A stretch of DNA of 10,949 nucleotides from an uncultured Lachnospiraceae bacterium (GTDB lineage Bacteria > Bacillota > Clostridia > Lachnospirales > Lachnospiraceae). Position 1 is the stretch's first letter. The number at the start of each line of letters is the position of its first letter. Shown here piece after piece: positions 6,296 to 10,949 of this stretch. The stretch is from NCBI GenBank assembly GCA_902767235.1, contig CACXGR010000200.1:1-10949 (forward strand), in the 5' to 3' direction. The translations under genes and the position numbers were made by a program. Below the pieces are notes generated by a model. The model saw only the letters and a list, made by a program, of their open reading frames with translations. It was not told where the DNA came from and made no database searches.

Positions 6296-9247
6296 ATGAG
6301 GTATCAGCTGAACCAGAACAATTATCACACATTTGAGATCTATGAGATAGACAAGCTCGCTCCGCGAAGCTATTTTATCCCTTATCCGGACAGAGCACAG
6401 GCGGATGCCGTGAAGCCGCTCACAAAGCGCTACGCATCCCCCAAGGTAATGTGCCTGAACGGAAAGTGGGATTTTAAGTTTTACCCAAGGCCTGCAGAGG
6501 TGCCGGCTGTCCTGGACACGCAGAAGATCCGTTTTGATCAGATCGATGTCCCTGCCTGCTGGCAGTTCCGCGGCTATGACAAACCTTTTTACACCAACAT
6601 CCGGTATCAGTTCCCATTTAAGCCCCCGGTGATCCCGAAGACCGGAAAGGTCGGCAGAGTATTCTCCTGGATCGGTTTTGACCAGAAGATCTCTCTGCGA
6701 TACAAGGATCCCGGAGAGGAGTATAACTTTGTCGGTATCTACCGCAGAGACCTGGAGATCGAGGATCCCGGCAAGAACTATGTCATTTCATTTCTCGGTG
6801 TCGCGAGCTGCCTGGATCTGTACCTGAACGGAGCGTTCATCGGCTATTCCGAGGGAGCGCACAACACGGCGGAATTTGATCTCAGCGGGAAGCTCCGCAA
6901 GGGCAGCAACGAGATCGTCGCTGTAGTACACCGCTGGTGCAACGGCACCTATCTCGAGGACCAGGACATGTTCCGCAACAACGGGATCTTCCGCGATGTC
7001 CTTTTAAGAATCAGTGATAAGAGCGATATATATGAGATCGATGCCGAAACGCACAAAACGGGAGACAGTTATTCGCTCACTCTGTCCGCCCAGACGATCG
7101 AGCCCGCAGACGTCACCTTCACTCTGGAGGGAAACGGGATCCTGAGGACACAGACGGTGTCCGGCAGCGCGGGTGCGGTTTCTGCCACCTTTGAGGACCT
7201 GAACGTGACCGAGTGGAACGCGGAAGAGCCCACCCTTTACAACATTTATTACGAGACAAAGACCTGCTGCGTAAAGGAGAAGATCGGCTTTAAGACCGTG
7301 GAGATCCACGGAGACCTGTTCCTTGTGAATGGCAGGAAGATCAAGTTCCACGGCGTAAATCATCACGACACCAGCTGCACCAACGGATATACCATGACGC
7401 CGGAAGAGATCGAACGCGACGTCCGGATCTGCAAGGAATTCAATATTGACATGATCCGTACATCCCACTACCCTCCGGATCCGCTTCTTCTGGAACTGGC
7501 GGACGAGTACGGCCTCTATATCGTGGACGAAAACGATCTGGAGACCCACGGGACCTTCGCGCATCAGATCCCTGCGACCTACAATACGATCAGCCATGAT
7601 CCCAAGTGGGAATCCCACTATATGGACCGCATCACGCGCCTCTACGGCCGCGACAAGATCCACAGCAACACATCGATCGTGATGTGGAGCCTCGGCAACG
7701 AGGCGGGTGGATATCACAACACGGATGCGATGTATCAGTTCCTCAAGCTCCACTCGGATCTGCCGGTCCATTATGAGAGCGCGATCCACTGCAAGAGGAT
7801 CGCCTACGATGTGGGCAGTGAAATGTATCCCTCTGTGCAGATGGTGCATGACGCCGGTGAACACAGAAGGAAGGAAAAACAGCTCAACGACAGGCCCTAT
7901 TTTATGTGTGAGTACGCGCATGCCATGGGCGTTGGCCCCGGCAACACGGAGGCCTACTGGGAGGAGATCTACAGATACGACAACCTGATCGGCGGCTGCG
8001 TCTGGGAGATGGTGGATCACGCGGTCCTGCATGAAGACGGCAGCTACACCTACGGCGGCGATCACGGCGAGTGGAGCCATGACGGGAACTTCTGTGTGGA
8101 TGGACTTTTCTACCCGGACAGAACGCCTTCCGCCGGTGCCAGGATCATCCGCTTCATATACCGCCCGATCCGGGTGCGCCACATTTCCGGCAGCAGATTT
8201 GAGGTCTTCAATACGACCGCTTTTTCAAACGGCAGCCGCTATGAGCTGACATTTACCTGGAATGACGGTACAGTGAACGTGATCACAGCGGATGTGGAGC
8301 CGCTGCAGAAAACGGTCGTTGAGGTGCCGGAGCCCGCCCCGGTGGACGGAAACCTGTCTGTCATTGTCTCGACAGTGGACAAGACGAATGAACGCATGGT
8401 CTCTGAGGAACAGATCGTGATCCGGCGGAATGTTCCGGAGGCGGAGGGAGACACGCCGCTTCCCGAGGCGTGTGCATTCAAGAACGGACACTTTACATGG
8501 ACACTGCCAGACGGGGAAGTGCTCAGGAGCAATTCGGAGTACACGATCCTGTACAGAGCTGCCACGGACAACGATACCGATCTCAAGTTCAGTAATTCCA
8601 TGGCTCCCTACATGCACCAGACCGAAAAGGTGGTTTCTGCCGCGCAGACCCTCAACGGCTACTGGGTGGAGTCCGAGGTGAGAAATGACAAAGCAAAGTT
8701 TTCGGTGATCGACAGCTACGAGGGAACAGAGAAGGGAATCCTGGTCACCAGCACGATCCACAGGATCTCAGGCAGCGGCATTCTTCCCAGGTTTGGCAAA
8801 ACATTCCGGCTCGAGTCGGTATTCGATGACGTTGTGTATACAGGCAGGACCGGAGAGAGTTACTGTGACATGAAAGACCAGTTCCCGATCCGCACCGTGC
8901 ACTGCAAGGTGGCGGATATGACAGAGCCCAATATCCGGCCCCAGGAGAGCGGAAACCGCTGCGACTGCACGGAGGCAGGCATCAGTGACGGCAGAGTGAA
9001 GGTGACCTTCACGGCTGTGGACAAGCCTTTTGAGCTGGCGGTCAAACCCTATTCGGACTGGTCGCTCTGCAGGATGCGCCATAGAGAGGATGAGAAGAGG
9101 ACCGGCACCTATGTGACGATCCAGGCTTTCCAGCAGGGAATCGGGACCGGCGCCTGCGGACCGGGCGTCATGCCGGAGTACCAGTACGACTCCGGAAAGG
9201 ACTACACGCTGCGCTTCTTGATCCGGGTGGAAGAGATCTCACAGTGA
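6296..9247 (+). CDS. Glycoside hydrolase family 2, LacZ-type beta-galactosidase
   Basis: The 983-residue length and five-domain order fit LacZ-type enzymes, which hydrolyse terminal beta-D-galactosides. There are an N-terminal jelly-roll (about 50-240), an Ig-like domain (240-335), a TIM barrel (336-620), a second Ig-like domain (about 625-715) and a large C-terminal beta-sandwich. Conserved residues include acid/base Glu469 in WSLGNEAGG, nucleophile Glu539 in MCEYAHAMG, metal ligands Glu416 and His418 in LETHG, His391 in RTSHYP and Trp570 in GGCVWEM. The C-terminal sandwich shows RAATDND and GIGTGACGPGVMPEY. No signal peptide, so the enzyme is cytoplasmic and its substrate must be imported. 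The start follows AGGAGG at 6286-6291. The 64-nt gap after the kinase shows no clear terminator or promoter, so co-transcription is likely. Unusual: about 30 extra residues in the jelly-roll (around 113-143). True substrate could be another beta-galactoside. Confidence 0.93.
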   Translation: MRYQLNQNNYHTFEIYEIDKLAPRSYFIPYPDRAQADAVKPLTKRYASPKVMCLNGKWDFKFYPRPAEVPAVLDTQKIRFDQIDVPACWQFRGYDKPFYTNIRYQFPFKPPVIPKTGKVGRVFSWIGFDQKISLRYKDPGEEYNFVGIYRRDLEIEDPGKNYVISFLGVASCLDLYLNGAFIGYSEGAHNTAEFDLSGKLRKGSNEIVAVVHRWCNGTYLEDQDMFRNNGIFRDVLLRISDKSDIYEIDAETHKTGDSYSLTLSAQTIEPADVTFTLEGNGILRTQTVSGSAGAVSATFEDLNVTEWNAEEPTLYNIYYETKTCCVKEKIGFKTVEIHGDLFLVNGRKIKFHGVNHHDTSCTNGYTMTPEEIERDVRICKEFNIDMIRTSHYPPDPLLLELADEYGLYIVDENDLETHGTFAHQIPATYNTISHDPKWESHYMDRITRLYGRDKIHSNTSIVMWSLGNEAGGYHNTDAMYQFLKLHSDLPVHYESAIHCKRIAYDVGSEMYPSVQMVHDAGEHRRKEKQLNDRPYFMCEYAHAMGVGPGNTEAYWEEIYRYDNLIGGCVWEMVDHAVLHEDGSYTYGGDHGEWSHDGNFCVDGLFYPDRTPSAGARIIRFIYRPIRVRHISGSRFEVFNTTAFSNGSRYELTFTWNDGTVNVITADVEPLQKTVVEVPEPAPVDGNLSVIVSTVDKTNERMVSEEQIVIRRNVPEAEGDTPLPEACAFKNGHFTWTLPDGEVLRSNSEYTILYRAATDNDTDLKFSNSMAPYMHQTEKVVSAAQTLNGYWVESEVRNDKAKFSVIDSYEGTEKGILVTSTIHRISGSGILPRFGKTFRLESVFDDVVYTGRTGESYCDMKDQFPIRTVHCKVADMTEPNIRPQESGNRCDCTEAGISDGRVKVTFTAVDKPFELAVKPYSDWSLCRMRHREDEKRTGTYVTIQAFQQGIGTGACGPGVMPEYQYDSGKDYTLRFLIRVEEISQ

Positions 9248-9264
9248 GGCAAGGACGAAGACGC

Positions 9265-9293
9265 TTGACACCGTATATAAAAGTGACTAAAAT
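9265..9293 (+). promoter_or_regulatory. Sigma-A promoter of the GlsB-type stress gene
   Basis: A perfect TTGACA (9265-9270), a 17-nt spacer and TAAAAT (9288-9293) lie 18 nt after the GH2 stop. Initiation near 9300 would give a leader of about 60 nt. The 3' spacer and -10 sequence (AAAAGTGnCTAAAAT) recur almost identically in the promoter before the pheS leader. Confidence 0.85.
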
Positions 9294-9296
9294 GTC

Positions 9297-9327
9297 GTCT
9301 GACGTAAAATCTGTTTTACGGATAGAC
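9297..9327 (+). repeat. Inverted repeat CGTAAAA / TTTTACG at the transcription start of the stress gene
   Basis: CGTAAAA (9303-9309) and TTTTACG (9314-9320) form a perfect 7-bp stem with a TCTG loop. Outside it, GTCT (9297-9300) and AGAC (9324-9327) can pair across a small internal loop, extending the stem to 11 bp. Position at or just after the predicted start suggests an operator or a leader hairpin. It is not a terminator: no T-run follows. Confidence 0.5.
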
Positions 9328-9360
9328 TCAAATTAGTAAAGATTATATGGAGGTATCAAT

Positions 9361-9597
9361 ATGGGCTTCGTTATCGGTATTATTGTAGGTGCTGTCTCCG
9401 GCTGGCTTGCCGGACAGATCATGAACACACAGTTCTCCATGCTCGGCAATATCGGCGTGGGCGTCATCGGTGGATTTGTGGGTAGCCTTCTGCTCAGTGT
9501 GATCGGCATCCATGGTTCCGGCGTCATCGGAAACATCATTGTCTCGGTGATCGGCGCATGCGTCTTCATCGCGATCGTGAGAGCGGTCAAGAAATAA
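9361..9597 (+). CDS. GlsB/YeaQ/YmgE family stress-response membrane protein
   Basis: This 78-residue, very hydrophobic, glycine-rich protein has three predicted membrane helices, near 3-22, 27-46 and 53-74. The segments GIIVGAVSGWLAGQIM, NIGVGVIGGFVGSLLL and GNIIVSVIGACVFIAIVR match the 'transglycosylase-associated' small membrane protein family in both length and glycine spacing. Members are induced by envelope, acid or osmotic stress in various bacteria; their biochemical role is not established. The ATG lies 7 nt after GGAGG (9349-9353). The gene is monocistronic: its own promoter is upstream and a stem-loop plus a new promoter follow. No interaction partner is visible in the window. Confidence 0.9.
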   Translation: MGFVIGIIVGAVSGWLAGQIMNTQFSMLGNIGVGVIGGFVGSLLLSVIGIHGSGVIGNIIVSVIGACVFIAIVRAVKK

Positions 9598-9610
9598 GAG
9601 AACTGGAAGA

Positions 9611-9640
9611 AAGGGGAGGGTGCAGGTGCATCCTCCCCTT
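9611..9640 (+). terminator. Stem-loop terminator after the stress gene (poor T-tract)
   Basis: AAGGGGAGG (9611-9619) pairs perfectly with CCTCCCCTT (9632-9640). The stem continues through G-T, T-A, G-C and C-G to a 4-nt AGGT loop, 13 bp in all. It starts 14 nt after the stop codon. Only two T residues follow before GACAAT, so intrinsic termination may be inefficient. Those two T residues are also the first bases of the next -35 element. Confidence 0.6.
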
Positions 9641-9667
9641 GACAATACCCGGAAAAGTGCCTAAAAT
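9639..9667 (+). promoter_or_regulatory. Sigma-A promoter of the pheS T-box transcript
   Basis: TTGACA (9639-9644), a 17-nt spacer and TAAAAT (9662-9667) match consensus spacing. Transcription near 9674 would precede the T-box Stem I by about 47 nt. The AAAAGTGnCTAAAAT block is shared with the stress-gene promoter. Confidence 0.8.
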
Positions 9668-9720
9668 AGCCTTTGTTACGGTCTTTTGTACGAGTTTTTT
9701 ATGTATGAAAGAAGTACAAA

Positions 9721-10034
9721 CGCGGACAAGGAACATGTGTCAGTAGCAGGCCGATCCCGCACATGACAGAGAACCCGTTCGCCGGCTGAGAGACGGGGGA
9801 TGCGCGGCATTGTGAATTTCAGCATGGGAGTCCTTCGCGAAAAGCACGGCGGGTATATGCGGGAGCATATGACCGAACAGTTGCGGTAAGCGGATGCCGC
9901 TGCGGCAGCAAGGAGCAGCAATGAAATGAGAGCAGGCGCACAAGACGCCTGAACGTGGGTGGTACCGCGGGAATTTGTCCTTTCTCGTCCCATATCCGAT
10001 TCCGGAAAGGAATCGGATATGGGACGTTTTGTTT
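9721..10034 (+). promoter_or_regulatory. T-box leader responsive to tRNA-Phe, controlling pheS
   Basis: This RNA leader senses uncharged tRNA-Phe and lets transcription continue into pheS. Stem I base: CGCG (9721-9724) and AAGGA (9728-9732) pair with TCCTT (9831-9835) and CGCG (9836-9839). An AGTA motif lies at 9742-9745. The distal arm is CCCGT/ACGGG with a GCTGAGAG loop. The specifier is TTC (9818-9820), followed by A, which reads as Phe. Other stems: GGT-ATATGC / GCATAT-g-ACC (9852-9874) and CAGGCG / CGCCTG (9933-9951). The antiterminator pairs GTGGG (9955-9959) with CCCAT (9989-9993) and GCGGGAA (9967-9973) with TTCTCGT (9982-9988). Between them is the 7-nt bulge TGGTACC; its TGGT pairs with the ACCA end expected for tRNA-Phe (discriminator A). 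The downstream gene confirms the amino acid. Folding was done by eye. Confidence 0.95.
9986..10034 (+). terminator. T-box regulatory intrinsic terminator
   Basis: CGTCCCATATCCGATTCC (9986-10003) pairs perfectly over 18 bp with its complement at 10009-10026 around a GGAAA loop; TTTTGTTT follows (10027-10034). Its left arm shares bases 9986-9993 with the antiterminator, so the two structures exclude each other, as the T-box mechanism requires. Confidence 0.93.
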
Positions 10035-10070
10035 GCAAGAGTTAATCATTTAGATCAAAAAGGAGAAGCT

Positions 10071-10949
10071 ATGAGCAGGTTTGATGAGATCCGGGAGAAG
10101 TTCCTGGAAGAGGCCAAGGGCCGCACAGACTCCCGCAGCATCTATGAACTTCGCAAGAAGTACCTGGACCGCAAGGCGGGCGAAGTGAACGCGCTGATGA
10201 AAGAAATGCGCAGCATTCCCAAGGAGGAGAAAGCCGAATTCGGCAAGAATGTCAACATCCTCAAAGACTGGGTCCTGGAAAATCTGACAAAGATGGAAGA
10301 GAAAGCCAGGGAGGCGGAGCTGCAGCACCGCTATGAGAAGGAGAAGATCGATGTCACGATCCCCGCAAAGAAGATGGTCCGCGGCAATCTTCACCCCATT
10401 ACCCAGATGAAGAACCAGATGGTCGATATTTTCGCCGGAATGGGATTTGAGATCTACGAGGGAACCGAGATCGAGAACGACTACTACAACTTCACGGCTC
10501 TGAACACCCCTATGGACCATCCGGCCAGAGATATGCAGGACACCTTCTATCTGTCCCCTGAATATCTGCTCAGGACCCAGACCTCCGCAGGGCAGATCCA
10601 TGTCATGGAGGCCAAAAAGCCCCCGATCAAGATCCTGTCTCCCGGCAAGGTCTTCCGCTCTGACGACGACGCGACCCATTCGCCCATGTTCAGCCAGATG
10701 GAAGGCCTCGTAGTGGACAAGGGCATCACGCTCTGCGACCTGCAGGGCATGCTGGACGAGTTCGTGCAGCAGGTCTACGGCGAGGGAACCCGCACAAGAC
10801 TTCGCCCCTCTTTCTTCCCCTTCACAGAGCCCAGCGTCGAAGTGGACGTGAGCTGTTTTGTCTGCGGCGGCAAGGGATGCAAGCTCTGCAAGGGCACCGG
10901 CTGGATCGAGATCCTGGGCGCCGGCGTCGTCAACAACAAGGTCCTTGAG
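10071..10949 (+). CDS. pheS: Phenylalanine--tRNA ligase alpha subunit (3' end beyond window)
   Basis: PheS charges tRNA-Phe as part of a cytoplasmic alpha2-beta2 enzyme. The first 293 codons are present and the frame is open to the last base; bacterial PheS is usually about 340 residues, so some 50 are missing. The N-terminal coiled-coil arm (about 1-90) binds tRNA. The catalytic domain shows [24 protein letters not shown] region motifs, [12 protein letters not shown] (150-161), LRTQTSAGQ (167-175), motif 2 in [19 protein letters not shown] (195-213), and [16 protein letters not shown] (245-260). A CxxC-x4-CxxC cluster (C262, C265, C270, C273) precedes [11 protein letters not shown]; Gram-positive PheS proteins commonly carry it. 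Start ATG is supported by AAAAAGGAG at 10057-10064. Expression is governed by the T-box leader, and pheT is expected next. Confidence 0.97.
   Translation, partial: MSRFDEIREKFLEEAKGRTDSRSIYELRKKYLDRKAGEVNALMKEMRSIPKEEKAEFGKNVNILKDWVLENLTKMEEKAREAELQHRYEKEKIDVTIPAKKMVRGNLHPITQMKNQMVDIFAGMGFEIYEGTEIENDYYNFTALNTPMDHPARDMQDTFYLSPEYLLRTQTSAGQIHVMEAKKPPIKILSPGKVFRSDDDATHSPMFSQMEGLVVDKGITLCDLQGMLDEFVQQVYGEGTRTRLRPSFFPFTEPSVEVDVSCFVCGGKGCKLCKGTGWIEILGAGVVNNKVLE

Noticed and set aside
7004..8182. A 392-codon open frame on the minus strand inside the GH2 gene
   Set aside because: It lies wholly antisense to a gene with clear catalytic motifs, and its translation shows no domain I recognise; it is a by-product of codon bias.
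10852..10892. Cysteine cluster in PheS as a novel zinc-binding insertion
   Set aside because: This CxxC-x4-CxxC segment is, to my knowledge, common in PheS of Gram-positive bacteria and so is not unusual.
1..10949. CRISPR array, tRNA or rRNA gene, insertion sequence or prophage
   Set aside because: No regularly spaced repeats, cloverleaf, rRNA-like sequence, transposase or phage gene was seen on either strand.

Overview
The window looks like chromosomal DNA of an anaerobic Firmicute, most likely a Clostridia or Lachnospiraceae-type gut bacterium. The reasons are a phenylalanyl T-box leader ahead of pheS, strong AGGAGG-type ribosome binding sites, sigma-A-like promoters, an OmpR-type two-component pair, a LacZ-type glycoside hydrolase family 2 (GH2) enzyme and a CaiB-family protein. 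This placement is inferred from gene content; no marker gene gives the taxon.

Layout. The left edge (1-203) holds the C-terminal end of a YoaP-domain GNAT acetyltransferase. Next comes a small broken gene (228-330) that joins the first residues of a low-molecular-weight protein tyrosine phosphatase directly to that family's C-terminal tail, out of frame, so the middle has been deleted. An extended -10 promoter follows. It likely serves a two-gene ABCG-like transporter (442-2747): an ATPase with an unusual four-helix membrane domain at its N-terminus, then an ABC-2 permease overlapping it by 4 nt. A convergent CaiB/BaiF family gene (2781-3947, minus strand) retains all three racemase-type catalytic positions.

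The divergent region 3948-4192 carries a good sigma-A promoter for the CaiB-type gene and a cluster of small inverted repeats. It leads into a likely operon (4193-9247) of response regulator, histidine kinase (4-nt overlap) and a 983-residue LacZ-type GH2 beta-galactosidase. No terminator or clear promoter is visible between kinase and hydrolase, which suggests the two-component system and the enzyme are linked.

The right end holds a promoter and a 78-residue GlsB/YeaQ/YmgE-type stress membrane protein (9361-9597). A stem-loop overlaps the next promoter, followed by a complete tRNA-Phe T-box leader (specifier UUC, UGGU tRNA-acceptor bulge, antiterminator and an 18-bp terminator) and the first 293 codons of pheS, which runs off the window. 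The promoters of the stress gene and the pheS leader have nearly the same sequence.

No CRISPR array, rRNA, tRNA, insertion sequence or prophage signal was seen. The least ordinary items are the phosphatase ghost gene, the membrane-domain/ABCG ATPase fusion, the symmetric elements in the divergent promoter region and the two-component/GH2 linkage. None amounts to a demonstrably new system.
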